Below are positions 8,266 through 18,200 of a stretch of DNA of 64,000 nt, piece by piece. Positions within the stretch are counted from its first letter, which is position 1. Every line of letters starts with the position of its first letter. Source of the stretch: Vibrio coralliilyticus ATCC BAA-450 (lineage in GTDB: Bacteria; Pseudomonadota; Gammaproteobacteria; Enterobacterales; Vibrionaceae); NCBI RefSeq assembly GCF_000176135.1, contig NZ_ACZN01000018.1, forward strand, positions 248,001 through 312,000, read 5' to 3'. The notes beneath the pieces are model-generated. The model worked only from the letters and a program-made list of their open reading frames with translations. It ran no database searches and was not told the origin of the DNA. The translations under genes were made by a program, and so were the position numbers.

Positions 8266-9504
8266 TTAGCTCAGTAAAGTACCAGTTGTAGTCAACAGCG
8301 ACTCATAATTCAGTGAATGATACATTCCAGCGATATGATCGACTTGTCGATAAATCTCTTGGTTGTTGAGGTCGTATCCTGCTGCGGCTGCAGCGTTAAA
8401 AAATTGCTCTCTTGCTATGTCTCCAGCACGATGAAAATCTGATCGCACGCCGCCGCTCTCAGCCTTGTATTGAAAGTTTGGCTCAGCCTGATATTCGCAG
8501 CGAGTATTTTGATAATTCTTCAACGATTCTAGTAAATGAACAATTAGCCCAATATCACGGTAGCGTTTTTCTCCGTCTTCATCGCGTCCCATATTCCACG
8601 CTTCGTCATTTCTTGGTGGTAGAGTCAGTGTTGGCAATAACCTCTCTACCTGAGTTGGTGGTAAAGGTTTTGACTTCAAACCTATCTCTTTTATTGATGT
8701 TCGGCTTAGTGACATAGGTTCAACGGGTTCTTGTTGGCCTGCAAAGTACTTGTTGACGGAGTCGTGAATTTGATTGAGTGAGGCTAACCCTCGTTGCACC
8801 CATTCTCTTGGAGTACCATTCCCCGCCCCTTCTAACTGCTCTAGACGAGCACGTTGATCAGAGAAGTGATCCACACATTTCATTTGCACTGCTACCCAAT
8901 TTTGAGCAAGTTGGCTGTCTCTAGACATCTGATTTTTTGCCTGTGGGCTGAGGCGTTCCGTCGCTAGTTGTTTTTGTTTGGAAGACGTAACACCTTGGTA
9001 CGTATCGTTCTCATCGTTAAATGATACACGATCCAATGCGTCCTGTAGCCCGTTGCGACTGACGTTATCCACAAGCAAATATTGTGAGTGATTCGTCAGC
9101 TCTCGCCCAAGGATACAATCCGCTTCTTTCGATGTTTCACCATAATTCACACGTGTTTTTTCCAACACATCCGTGATTTCAAACTCAAAACTGTATGTGC
9201 CATCATGGTTATCGATAACTTCTCCTTGAAAGCGATTAGTAAAGCCACTACCCGCCAATTGATTCAGCTTGCAGAATGCTTCCATTTTCTTAGAGGTTGA
9301 CTCAGAAGTTTCAACATCAACTTCATGTGTGATTTCATATAGATGCGCAAGCGCTTGAGCTTTATCTGTTCCACAAAACCAATCTTTGATTTTATCCCAA
9401 AGCCCCATGTAGGTAGCTTCTTCTTTTGTATTTGCTTGCTTTACATGTTCAATGCGAGCATCGCTAATGGTGCGGTCAAAAGTGCCGCTAATATTGAGTG
9501 ACAT
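8266..9504 (-). CDS. T3SS effector with SifA-type (STE) N-terminal domain
   Basis: The 412-residue product is read from the ATG at 9504, preceded by AGAGGAGAGG; the frame continues upstream without support. Residues 34-50 read GLWDKIKDWFCGTDKAQ. This fits the conserved WEKI/MxxFF translocation signal of Salmonella SPI-2 effectors and is closest to SifA (LWEKIKDFFFSTGKAKA, recalled). The likeness continues: KLNQLAGSGFTNRFQ here against ELKELACASQRDRFQ in SifA. So the whole N-terminal STE domain (~30-110) seems present. The remaining ~300 residues match no family I know; a Pro-rich linker (around 275-305) separates two helical parts. There is no CAAX box as in SifA. The gene has its own promoter region and converges on the glycosyltransferase gene. 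Confidence 0.8.
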   Translation of the reverse strand: MSLNISGTFDRTISDARIEHVKQANTKEEATYMGLWDKIKDWFCGTDKAQALAHLYEITHEVDVETSESTSKKMEAFCKLNQLAGSGFTNRFQGEVIDNHDGTYSFEFEITDVLEKTRVNYGETSKEADCILGRELTNHSQYLLVDNVSRNGLQDALDRVSFNDENDTYQGVTSSKQKQLATERLSPQAKNQMSRDSQLAQNWVAVQMKCVDHFSDQRARLEQLEGAGNGTPREWVQRGLASLNQIHDSVNKYFAGQQEPVEPMSLSRTSIKEIGLKSKPLPPTQVERLLPTLTLPPRNDEAWNMGRDEDGEKRYRDIGLIVHLLESLKNYQNTRCEYQAEPNFQYKAESGGVRSDFHRAGDIAREQFFNAAAAAGYDLNNQEIYRQVDHIAGMYHSLNYESLLTTTGTLLS

Positions 9505-9635
9505 AAGAACCTCTCCTCTAGATTGACATACGGAGCCTTGAAACGGGTAACTAAAGGAGTACCTATGCTGTCGCAATAACTATGAAATGGCTTTCAAACG
9601 TTCAATATCAAAACAGGAAAAATAGACGAGAAATG

Positions 9636-9646
9636 TGGTTTGACCA
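9636..9646 (-). promoter_or_regulatory. TGGTCAAACCA inverted repeat before the STE effector
   Basis: TGGT-N3-ACCA about 132 bases before the effector start; minus-strand reading TGGTCAAACCA. Near-identical to the site before the filament genes at 54726, which sits at a similar distance (143) from its gene. Confidence 0.4.
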
Positions 9647-9679
9647 GATGTGACTCTTTGGCGTTGAGGCTTATTATGC

Positions 9680-9708
9680 AAAAAGCCGATAAGTCAGACC
9701 AACCGGCT
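9680..9708 (-). terminator. Terminator after sctQ
   Basis: On the minus strand AGCCGGT pairs with ATCGGCT (one G-T pair), followed by TTTTT, 23 bases after the sctQ stop. It marks the end of the ssaM-V-N-O-P-Q operon, so sctR does not follow sctQ here. Confidence 0.75.
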
Positions 9709-9730
9709 CAGCCCCAAAATTCCGTTAGAT

Positions 9731-10564
9731 TTAAGCGGCTTCTGTATACGTATTGTTCGCGTAGAAAACCACCCCATCATGACTGACTAAGAGTTCGCCT
9801 GAGGTAATGCAATGGTTGCCGGACACGAGTTTACACGCGGTTTCACACGTCAGTGGTGCTTCGATAGTTTGCCCCTCAACCAATTGCAGCAACGTAGGTA
9901 AATCAACTTCGAGTGAGGCAACCTGAACATAACTGACCGCTTCAGAAAATGAGTATGGAGCGAATACCTGCTCCACAGACCATGTTTGCTCTCCCTCGAA
10001 CTGAACGATTGCCAGCGGTTTATCCCACCACAAGATCGCTTTTCCTTCATCAGGGTCTACGCTTTCTTTTAACCACACTCCATTGCCCTGTGAGATTGAA
10101 TTAATGTCCGTTGTGTATCCTGCAACCAACGGCACACTAACTTTAATGCTTTGCGCAGAACAACGCGTCCAATGCGTAGTCAGGCGCTGTAGCCATGCGG
10201 CGCTAAACCCAACCAACACAAACTGATAACCCTGACACTGTACGACCGGATAGATTCCATCGAGCAAGCAACATTCTGCGCCTTGCGTACTGATATCTCT
10301 GACAAACGGAATGCTCACCGCGGAAAACATGGCAGCGACGAGTGTGGGAAAAAGATCTTCGGGGATCATGCTTAATGATTCGATAGCAGTTATATCAGTA
10401 ACACCCTGATTCCAATCGGAGTGACTGCACCATATGCCGCTCTTTGAATCACTTCGATATGACCAAAACTGACCTTCCCCCGAAACTTTCTGTAACGACA
10501 TCTGACACTGCTGGTTTTCTAAACCAGTGCCAATCACCTTGCTCATTTCAATTAGATCAGTCAT
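9731..10564 (-). CDS. sctQ: T3SS cytoplasmic sorting platform protein SctQ
   Basis: The 277-residue protein is last in the ssaM-V-N-O-P-Q order, the place of SsaQ in SPI-2. The final ~70 residues (ASLEVDLPTLLQLVEGQTIE, LVSGNHCITSGELLVSHDG) form a SpoA/FliN domain, which builds the pods of the sorting platform under the injectisome. The N-terminal 200 residues are poorly conserved, as usual in this family. It overlaps the sctP end by 8 bases. In Salmonella an internal start makes a short second product (SsaQS); an internal start before the SpoA domain here is possible but was not demonstrated. Confidence 0.85.
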   Translation of the reverse strand: MTDLIEMSKVIGTGLENQQCQMSLQKVSGEGQFWSYRSDSKSGIWCSHSDWNQGVTDITAIESLSMIPEDLFPTLVAAMFSAVSIPFVRDISTQGAECCLLDGIYPVVQCQGYQFVLVGFSAAWLQRLTTHWTRCSAQSIKVSVPLVAGYTTDINSISQGNGVWLKESVDPDEGKAILWWDKPLAIVQFEGEQTWSVEQVFAPYSFSEAVSYVQVASLEVDLPTLLQLVEGQTIEAPLTCETACKLVSGNHCITSGELLVSHDGVVFYANNTYTEAA

Positions 10565-11003
10565 AGCGGTTTACCTCTATTGTCATTTTTAACGCGGATT
10601 CATTGAGATGGCTTTTTATTTTCGGCATGATGCGATTCAGTGCGTCTTGCTGTTTTTGGTTCTTGGGTTTCAGAGTTAACGCAACGCCTTGCGCGTCCCA
10701 TTGAGCAAAGATCACTAAACCCGACATCGGGCCGTTGAGCAATTTAAACGAAAGACTATTTTCACCTCTGTGTAGCTCTGCATTGCCCCATTTGGTTACA
10801 TGATTCACTGCGGATAATTCATTTAAAATCGAAGGTGGCACCCGCGCGGAGGTATCTGGTGTATCGGTTTGTGCTTCTACATCTTGTTGTGTATGGAAAA
10901 GAGTCGTAAATCGCTGTCTAAGCTCAGGATCGGCTTCATGACGACCAGCAACGCCTTCAACACGCCAAGCAGTACTATTCACATGTTCAATTTTGTTATT
11001 CAT
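10557..11003 (-). CDS. sctP: T3SS needle-length regulator SctP
   Basis: The 148-residue protein lies between sctO and sctQ and overlaps both genes by 8 bases. It is short for SctP but similar to SPI-2 SsaP. The C-terminal half has the alternating pattern of the T3S4 substrate-specificity switch domain (LLNGPMSGLVIFAQW, LNESALKMTIEVNRYD). SctP is secreted early, measures the needle and acts on SctU to switch export from needle to translocator substrates. The assignment depends on gene order and this weak domain pattern. Confidence 0.75.
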   Translation of the reverse strand: MNNKIEHVNSTAWRVEGVAGRHEADPELRQRFTTLFHTQQDVEAQTDTPDTSARVPPSILNELSAVNHVTKWGNAELHRGENSLSFKLLNGPMSGLVIFAQWDAQGVALTLKPKNQKQQDALNRIMPKIKSHLNESALKMTIEVNRYD

Positions 11004-11388
11004 CCAGTACCTCTTTTAGCTTTTCCTGACCTCTTATCAGCTTTGTTTTCTGGCTCCATAGTTCTGACTTTTCACGTTCCAACTGCTCGATTCGTTTATG
11101 CCAGTCCTCGACTGAATCGGCTTTAGAACGCTCTTCAATATACTGACTCCGCTTTTCTCCTAGGAGTTGGTTCAGTTGACTACGATCCATAACATCTTCA
11201 GTTTGCAGAGGGTTTGTTAACGCCTCCCGTGAAATAAGCCACTCTTGATACGAGCGTTGTTTTTCATGCTTGCATTTATCTTGCTGTTCGTTGAGCTGAT
11301 TCCATTGGGCTTGTAGCCGCTCTTCTTTACGTTTACGCACATGAAGCAGTTGTTCGATAAGATCAATTTCCTGACTGGATAGTGCCAT
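10996..11388 (-). CDS. sctO: T3SS stalk protein SctO
   Basis: The 130-residue product is almost wholly charged alpha-helical coiled coil (KRKEERLQAQWNQLNEQQ, EQLEREKSELWSQKTKL), as expected for the YscO/SsaO/FliJ family. FliJ-like stalks sit in the pore of the SctN hexamer and touch the cytoplasmic domain of SctV. The gene lies 4 bases after sctN and overlaps sctP, the canonical N-O-P order. Confidence 0.85.
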   Translation of the reverse strand: MALSSQEIDLIEQLLHVRKRKEERLQAQWNQLNEQQDKCKHEKQRSYQEWLISREALTNPLQTEDVMDRSQLNQLLGEKRSQYIEERSKADSVEDWHKRIEQLEREKSELWSQKTKLIRGQEKLKEVLDE

Positions 11389-11392
11389 TCAC

Positions 11393-12712
11393 TTACCCTC
11401 CGTTTAATTGATTTAACTGCTGAAGTGTCTCTTTGAACGGTGAAGGTTCGTTCGCCCTCTGACAGAGAAAGCGTTCAATTGAGTCAAACTTAGCCACTGC
11501 CTCGTCTGTGGCAGGATCCTGACCCGGTTGGTATTCGCCAACTCGAATGAGTAACTGCACTTCCTGATAGAGCGAGAGCAAATGCCTTAAGTGCTTGGCG
11601 TCATCTTTGTGCTGGGCAGTGACAATCTGATCCATAACGCGGCTTACACTTGCATTAACATCAATCGCTGGATAATGCCCCGCGCCGGCTAGCTTGCGTG
11701 ATAACACAATGTGACCATCAAGAATTGAGCGTACTTCATCTGCAACAGGCTCGTTCATATTGTCTCCTTCCACCAGCACGGTGTAGATAGCGGTAATGCT
11801 CCCGACAGGCGCTGGTCCCGCTCGCTCAAGTAAAGAAGCAAGTTGAACAAACACACTTGGCGGAAACCCGTTAGCTACTGGTGGTTCACCTGCGGCAAGG
11901 CCAATTTCACGCCCCGCTCGCGCAAAACGTGTCAATGAATCAACCATAAGCAGAACATTCTTACCTTGGTCACGAAAATACTCTGCAATCGTCGTTGCTG
12001 TTACTGCTGCTTTCATCCGTTCCAGAGGTGGCTTATCAGACGTCGCAACAACCAATACTGTTTTTTCTTTCGCGGCTGGTGGAAGGCAATATTCGATAAA
12101 CTCACGGACTTCTCTTCCCCGCTCTCCAACTAAGGCCAACACGATAACATCCGCTTCACAGTGACCCGCTAGCATGCCAAGCAGTGTACTTTTACCGCCA
12201 CCAGCTGCGGCAAAAATACCCACACGTTGGCCCACGCCTAAAGCGAGCGTTGAATCGATAGCTCTGATCCCAGTCGGCATGATTTTACTGATCAACTTAC
12301 GCTTTAATGGATCGGGAGCTTCGCCGTGATTTTCTCGCCATTTACCAACCCAATTACTCTCATCCATCGGGTGACCCAATCCGTCTACCACACGCCCGAG
12401 TAATTCTTCACCGACCATCACTCTGTGACCATGCCCCATGGGCTCTACATTCATGTCAGTCCCGATCCCTGTTGTTGAGCGAAAAGGTGATAGCCACGCC
12501 TCTTCACCTTTAATGGCCACCACTTCTGCTTTGAGATCGTTACCAATCATGCACAGCTCGCCTTGTCTTGCTCCGGGTAAGGTGGAACGAATTAACGTCG
12601 ACGTAACTTCCAGAATTTTTCCAAATCGGCGAAATGTCGGTGCCAGAGGCAGATCAGGAAACAGTTGCTGATTGAGCGCTTCGGCTAAATTCGATTTATC
12701 CGGCAATTGCAT
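11393..12712 (-). CDS. sctN: T3SS ATPase SctN
   Basis: The 439-residue protein is a full-length FliI/SctN ATPase. It has a Walker A motif AAAGGGKST (168-176), the catalytic GERGREV loop (196-202), a Walker B strand LLMVDSLTR with Asp258, and the C-terminal helical domain. It unfolds and releases chaperone-bound effectors at the export gate and works as a hexamer. Its start overlaps the end of sctV by 17 bases, indicating translational coupling. All key residues are intact. Confidence 0.97.
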   Translation of the reverse strand: MQLPDKSNLAEALNQQLFPDLPLAPTFRRFGKILEVTSTLIRSTLPGARQGELCMIGNDLKAEVVAIKGEEAWLSPFRSTTGIGTDMNVEPMGHGHRVMVGEELLGRVVDGLGHPMDESNWVGKWRENHGEAPDPLKRKLISKIMPTGIRAIDSTLALGVGQRVGIFAAAGGGKSTLLGMLAGHCEADVIVLALVGERGREVREFIEYCLPPAAKEKTVLVVATSDKPPLERMKAAVTATTIAEYFRDQGKNVLLMVDSLTRFARAGREIGLAAGEPPVANGFPPSVFVQLASLLERAGPAPVGSITAIYTVLVEGDNMNEPVADEVRSILDGHIVLSRKLAGAGHYPAIDVNASVSRVMDQIVTAQHKDDAKHLRHLLSLYQEVQLLIRVGEYQPGQDPATDEAVAKFDSIERFLCQRANEPSPFKETLQQLNQLNGG

Positions 12713-14741
12713 TTGGCACCTCCGCTAATGTGTCGACTTGCGCGATCACTTTGATGCTGGCATCGTCGCCTATCTCCTGAAAAGAGAGCACCTGCGTCAT
12801 TGGCATGGTTGGCTCTACGATCTTTCTCAAATAGCGTCGTACGTCCAATGACGTCAGCAGCACACAAGGCATGTGGCTGGGCAATTTATCTTTGATCAAC
12901 GTAATGATCTTCTGCTCTTCTTCCGGATCTAACGCGCTATATGCCCCAACCGCTGACTGACGAATAGATTCGCGGATTTGGTTTTCGATACTGTCACCAA
13001 TCAGCAACATCGGGATCCAGCCCTCTTCAACAGTAAACTTGCGCCGGATATGTCTGCGCAGGGCGACACGCACGTACTCCGTCAGCATAATGGTGTCCTT
13101 CTCTTTCGACGCCCACTCCACAAGCGTTTCGAAGATGGTACGTAAGTCTCGGATTGAGATGTTCTCTTCAACTAGGCGCTGAAGAATCTCAGTCACTTTG
13201 CTAACAGGCAATAAACGCTGAAGCTCTTTGACCAGTTCGGCATAACGCATTTCCATGGAATCCATCAGATAACGTGCTTCCTGCACGCCTAAAAACTCTT
13301 TGGCGTAATGCTGAGCCGCTATCTCGACAAGGCGAATAGCAATATCGTTACCCTGATAGTATTCCTGCCCTGAGAGTCGAATGGTTTCTAATGCCTCGAC
13401 TGGATGCCAATGTAAGATTTGCTGATTAAACGCCAGCTTATTCTGCTCACTGTCTAACCCATCGATGCCTTTCAGTGTCAGGATGTTCTGCTTCGCCAAA
13501 TTCAACTTGATGATCGGCTCTTGATATAAGAGCAGTTCAAACTCACCTTGACGCCCGTTGCGTAGCACTTGCATCTGAATCTCAGGAAGAGGTAAACCCA
13601 GTTTTTCAAACATCTTCCATCTAAGCGTTTGCAGCGACTTATTTAGATTTTCTTCAATCAAGTCTTCACCAATCGCCAACATAAGAGGCACAGCTCCGGG
13701 CGTCATTTCTTGTTCACCACTGGCTTCAACATTCTCATTGGCAACAAAGCCCTGATGATCCTCTTTGCTTTTCTCTTTCCGAGTTAACCAAAAAGATGCC
13801 CCCAACACCGCTAAACCTAGAGGACCAAATACGAACCAAGGAAAGCCCGGAATGATCGCAAACACAAACATCACTGCTGCTGCCATCTGGAGTGATGAAG
13901 GCTGACGAGAAACTTGTTGAACCAATTCATTGGCAAGGTTGTTTTTGGTTTCACCCGGAACACGAGTCACGATTAAACCCGCAGTTATTGAGATAAGCAG
14001 TGATGGAATTTGAGCAATTAACCCGTCACCAACAGATAAAATAGCGTAAGTATTTAGCGCTTCTGACGCCGACATATTGTGCTGAAGGACCCCAACAGCA
14101 ATACCACCGAAGATGTTCGTTAAAATCACGATAACACTCGCAATGGCATCACCTTTTACGAATTTCATCGCCCCATCCATTGCGCCGTAAAGCTGGCTCT
14201 CTTTTTGAACCACTGATCGCTGACGTTTGGCCTCTTTCGCATCAATGATCCCAGCACGCATATCTCCATCAATACTCATCTGTTTACCGGGCATACCATC
14301 AAGCGAGAATCGTGCACTGACTTCTGCGACACGCTCTGAACCTTTAGTAATCACGATGAACTGAACAATTGTGATAATGGCAAAGACGATAATACCAACG
14401 GCCAGATTCCCGCCGACCACGAAGTCGCCAAAGGTATACACGATTTCACCGGCGTCATGTTGAAGCAAAATCAGTCGACTGGTACTTATGGTAAGCGCGA
14501 GGCGGTATAAGGTGGTGATTAGCAACATGGAAGGAAACGCTGAAAACTCCAACGGATCACGAATATAGATTGCAATCATAAGCAGGATGATAGACATCCC
14601 CAGATTGACGGCGATTAGTACGTCCACCAAGGTTGTCGGCAAAGGTAGAATCATCATAAATACAGCGATCACCAGCATTGCGCTGAGGATGATGTCTTGT
14701 CTTCCGGCTACCTTCGCTAACCAACGTGTTGCGATTGACAT
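12696..14741 (-). CDS. sctV: T3SS export gate protein SctV
   Basis: Residues 1-320 of the 681 form several membrane helices with the family segments IRDPLEFSAFPSMLLITTLYRL and RFSLDGMPGKQMSIDGDMRAG. The C-terminal ~350 residues are the cytoplasmic ring domain (VEEGWIPMLLIGDSIE). The ATG at 14741 follows GGAGGAGAG and lies 2 bases beyond the ssaM stop; a 21-residue upstream extension runs into ssaM and was rejected. SctV forms the nonameric export gate that receives substrates from SctN. Confidence 0.97.
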   Translation of the reverse strand: MSIATRWLAKVAGRQDIILSAMLVIAVFMMILPLPTTLVDVLIAVNLGMSIILLMIAIYIRDPLEFSAFPSMLLITTLYRLALTISTSRLILLQHDAGEIVYTFGDFVVGGNLAVGIIVFAIITIVQFIVITKGSERVAEVSARFSLDGMPGKQMSIDGDMRAGIIDAKEAKRQRSVVQKESQLYGAMDGAMKFVKGDAIASVIVILTNIFGGIAVGVLQHNMSASEALNTYAILSVGDGLIAQIPSLLISITAGLIVTRVPGETKNNLANELVQQVSRQPSSLQMAAAVMFVFAIIPGFPWFVFGPLGLAVLGASFWLTRKEKSKEDHQGFVANENVEASGEQEMTPGAVPLMLAIGEDLIEENLNKSLQTLRWKMFEKLGLPLPEIQMQVLRNGRQGEFELLLYQEPIIKLNLAKQNILTLKGIDGLDSEQNKLAFNQQILHWHPVEALETIRLSGQEYYQGNDIAIRLVEIAAQHYAKEFLGVQEARYLMDSMEMRYAELVKELQRLLPVSKVTEILQRLVEENISIRDLRTIFETLVEWASKEKDTIMLTEYVRVALRRHIRRKFTVEEGWIPMLLIGDSIENQIRESIRQSAVGAYSALDPEEEQKIITLIKDKLPSHMPCVLLTSLDVRRYLRKIVEPTMPMTQVLSFQEIGDDASIKVIAQVDTLAEVPNAIAG

Positions 14742-14743
14742 AG

Positions 14744-15100
14744 CTACTCTCCTCCACCTAATTGTGACAGAAACTGACGTTGCTTCTGACACAAACGAAA
14801 CCACTGATGTGCATCAAACTGTTCAGGGCATAGTGCGCTAATAAACAGTTGGCTCTTAATCGGAAAAATACGTTGAGGTAATCCATTGAATCGTTCGGGC
14901 TGGTTTCTCTTAAGTGCACTGTCCAAATCATGACTATTACTCTCCAATAGCCACGAAGTCAGCATGAGTCGAGTGCCCTGCACTTCCAGCCTTAAGCCAA
15001 AAGGCTTCTGGTGAATCTCTATGATGTCTGAAACCTGAACTACTGGCAGCCTGAGCAACGCAATAAGCTGTTCAATGTTTCTCGTGATTTGCAGATCCAT
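14744..15100 (-). CDS. ssaM: SsaM-like T3SS substrate-switch protein
   Basis: The 118-residue protein directly precedes sctV, the position of SPI-2 ssaM. It shares SsaM-type segments, notably LPQRIFPIKSQL and WFRLCQKQRQFLSQL near the C-terminus, against IPQRLFLL and WLRLHHRQIKFLES recalled for Salmonella. SsaM acts with SpiC/SsaB and the SctW gatekeeper to hold back effectors until translocators have been exported. Finding both an SsaM and an SsaB-like protein (58122) supports an SPI-2-type switch. It is the first gene of its operon, with a palindromic operator 58 bases upstream. Confidence 0.85.
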   Translation of the reverse strand: MDLQITRNIEQLIALLRLPVVQVSDIIEIHQKPFGLRLEVQGTRLMLTSWLLESNSHDLDSALKRNQPERFNGLPQRIFPIKSQLFISALCPEQFDAHQWFRLCQKQRQFLSQLGGGE

Positions 15101-15157
15101 AATCGTTCCATAAATTACCTATGGTTCTATGATGCGAGGATTATGGTGATGGGGATA

Positions 15158-15173
15158 TCAGGTCTACACCTGA
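15158..15173 (-). promoter_or_regulatory. TCAGGT-N4-ACCTGA palindrome, copy 2 (ssaM-sctV operon)
   Basis: Perfect 6+6 inverted repeat 58 bases before the ssaM start. A CATAAT -10-like element follows about 12 bases downstream, so an activator here would overlap the -35 region. On the minus strand it reads TCAGGTGTAGACCTGATA. Confidence 0.7.
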
Positions 15174-15178
15174 AATAA

Positions 15179-15198
15179 GCCCCGGATTGTTCCGGGGC
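15179..15198 (-). terminator. Terminator after the 1241-residue effector gene
   Basis: GCCCCGGA-ACAA-TCCGGGGC, a perfect 8-bp stem 11 bases after the stop codon, followed by a weak TTATTTC tail. It insulates the ssaM operon promoter immediately downstream. Confidence 0.75.
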
Positions 15199-15208
15199 GA
15201 CATGAGTT

Positions 15209-18200
15209 TTAAGCGGCCTGCTTGACTAACGCTTGTTCAACTTGCTGGTAACAACTGCCCCAATCAATAGCGCCATTCTCATCCTTAAGCAGTGCTTCAG
15301 GTACATATGATTTGGCTGTTTCTATCAGTTCGGCTTTATTGCGTGCATTCTGTTCAATCATCTGTTGCTCACGTTCAGAAGCAATACTCGAGATCTGATA
15401 ACGAAATGATTTTTCTCGTTGGTCCTCAGGTAAATGACTAAGTTGTATCAGTTGACCAGCATCTTTGAGTGAATCACCCAGTAAGTCTCCCAATCGCTGA
15501 TCATCTTTGGTTTTGTTTGCAAGCCGCCTTAACGCTTCATCGACACGCTGCTGAGTCATTTTTTCTTTTGCTCGGTTGTGCGCATCATTCATTCCGAGGA
15601 AGTTAGTCGAAGCAATTAAGTTCATTGCTGTTCTGGAAAAATAAGCACTAATTGGCGTTGTACCAACACCCGCAATAGCGGCAATGGCAAGTCCCCCTGT
15701 TCCAACAATAGCGAAGACAATTAATGCTACAATCGAAGCCCCGCTCAGTGTTACTGCTGCTGTGGTCGCGACGGAAAAAGCTTTCGCTTTCCAGTTCATC
15801 TCTTGCCAGGTATTTTTAGCGTCCTGCCACATCCGGCTCATTGCACCCGCTTTGCTGGTTTCGAAACAATCTCTGGAAAGCGTACCGACGTCTTGAAGTG
15901 CTTGACGTTGCATCGCATAGGACGCAACAGCTTGTGCACGCTCGTTGAAGCTGCCTTGCTTACGAATACCTGCCATCAAAGCATTGACCATAACTTCAGT
16001 GGAACGATGTCGGTTAACAACGTTGGCCATTTTGCGCTCTGACCATGTTTGTACCAAACCTCCGAACATGCTAGCCATCGGTTTTACGAGTGTGGAACCC
16101 GGAACTAAAGCTGAGACAAGTTGACTAGCTCCATTTGCAACAAGGCCACTTCCTGCAGCTCCCTTCGCTGCACCAGCCATGTATGGCGCACACTGTGCCA
16201 AATGAAGTAAAGCAATCATTTCTGCTGTCATTGACATAGATTCGTGGCTAGGCAGAAACTCTCGACGTCCCTGCAGGATGTCTTTAACTTGATTTTCTAC
16301 TGTGCCCGTTTTCCAGACCGTTGATGCCATAGCAGCAAGATCATTGCCAAACCAACCACTGTTCGAACTGATTATCTGATAGGCATGTGTCAAGTTACCA
16401 GCAAGTGCTTGTGACTCTACAGGATGTACCATTGCCCAGTTATGCAGTTGTCCAAGTGTATTCATAACACCCTGATAATTAGAACTAAGTTCACCCGAAG
16501 ACAATGTGTTATAAAGCTTCTGGTAAGCCTCTGTATAACTATTAATGCCTACCTTTGCCATTTGGCGTTCCAGAATCAAAGTACTTAAATCAGGACGATA
16601 GTCCCCTGACCAATTGCCTGCTACATTCTGCTTTACCCACGCAGACCAAGATTCTAGGCTGTTCCCGCTTACACCAGGATACCCTTTTTCCTTTGTTACT
16701 TGACGGTCAAAATGAGTTAGCTCGAGCATGGACTTCTCATACTCGTCATCCAGCAGCTCGATATCTTTCACGAGGGACGCCATACTCAACTCAAGACTTT
16801 TCAATTGAGCTACTTCTTTTACTGACTCGACTTCAGGCTTACTTCGCCAGCCCTTTCCATGTAGATCAACGACGTATTTTTCTTGCTTGTCTAATTCGAC
16901 TTGTAGCTCTTTACGCTCTAATACCAGAGTGCGTACCTGATCGTTATTAGCTCTCAAAGGTGATAAGAAAGACAAGAACCCTTGCAGGTTAAGTCGTTTC
17001 GTATTGGCGTCGATGGTTTGATCTAACATGGTATCCAGACGCGTCAACTTGTTTCCAAGAAGTACTTTAGTATCTTGCGCTATTTGTACAGTCCTGCATT
17101 GCGCTTCAAGTTTTGTGAGACGAGTAAGCTGGTGCTTGGCATCTTCATGCATTACTGTAATTTGATTGGTGACGCCGTCACTAATATCAAGGCTCGCTAG
17201 TGCTTCTAACGAGGCAACATAGGCTTTTGCCGCACTAATCTTCTCATCAAGATAATCGGTGTATAAAGGCAAGTTTCGAGTGATGTTATCACCCAACTGC
17301 TTGCTTTGAATATCTGCATAGATATCAACACCAGCTCGATTGTTTCGCTCATGAGTGATGCTGTTCTTTCTGTCTAACCAAGAAAGACGATGCTGCGCTT
17401 GAATAACATCTTCGGCTAGCTTACGTGTTTTATCACTGATTTCGACATGAGGAAGCTCATTTCTAACCTGTTCCGTCAGATCTAAGTCATCGTAATCGGT
17501 CAAGTCATCGGGCATTAAGCTATCACCCTTTACGACTAACCAGACGTTTCCTGTCAACGCTGCTAAAGTAGCGGCAAACTGGTCTTCCACCGTCGAGTCA
17601 GACTCAATAAACTGCTGCATCTCTTTGGCAAATACAGCCGCACCGTGGCGAAGCTGGATAATTTTACTAGGAATATCCAATCGAGCTTCGATGCCCTTTT
17701 GTTCTTCCTTAAGTTCAGCTCTGCTCTGGCTAAGTGCTTGTCTAATCAGATTGATCGCACCAAGTTGTGCCTTTTGTTCCTCTTTAGGAAACGGCGTTAG
17801 CACGTCATTGGCTAATGATGGCACCTTCTCCGCCAAAACTTCAGACAATACTCGAAGATTGACGGTCGACATATCTGAGGCATATTGAACAAGTTTATCT
17901 GACAGACGGTTGGCTAAAGCCTCACTATCTAAGCTTGGCGAATTAGAAATGAGTTCGTAGCTTAGTTTTGTCAGCTCTGGGGTAAGAGCAGATTTCAACG
18001 AAGGTGAACAAGTTGCATAGAATTTCTCAAATGCTTGGTACCCCGTAGATTCCAAGTTCCAAGCTTGGCTGTAACTACTCGCCAATGATTTGATTACGTC
18101 AAGCCTATCGTTCTCTTTGAACACTGATCGCTTTAACTGAATTACGTCATTTTGTTGTACTTTAGGGAGCCGCTCAATAGCCGATTCTACTGTTGCTAAC

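Noticed and set aside
9684..9708. AGTCAGACC in the sctQ terminator as a third effector motif
   Set aside because: It lies in the loop and stem of a terminator, lacks the matching arm and has no start codon downstream at a fitting distance.
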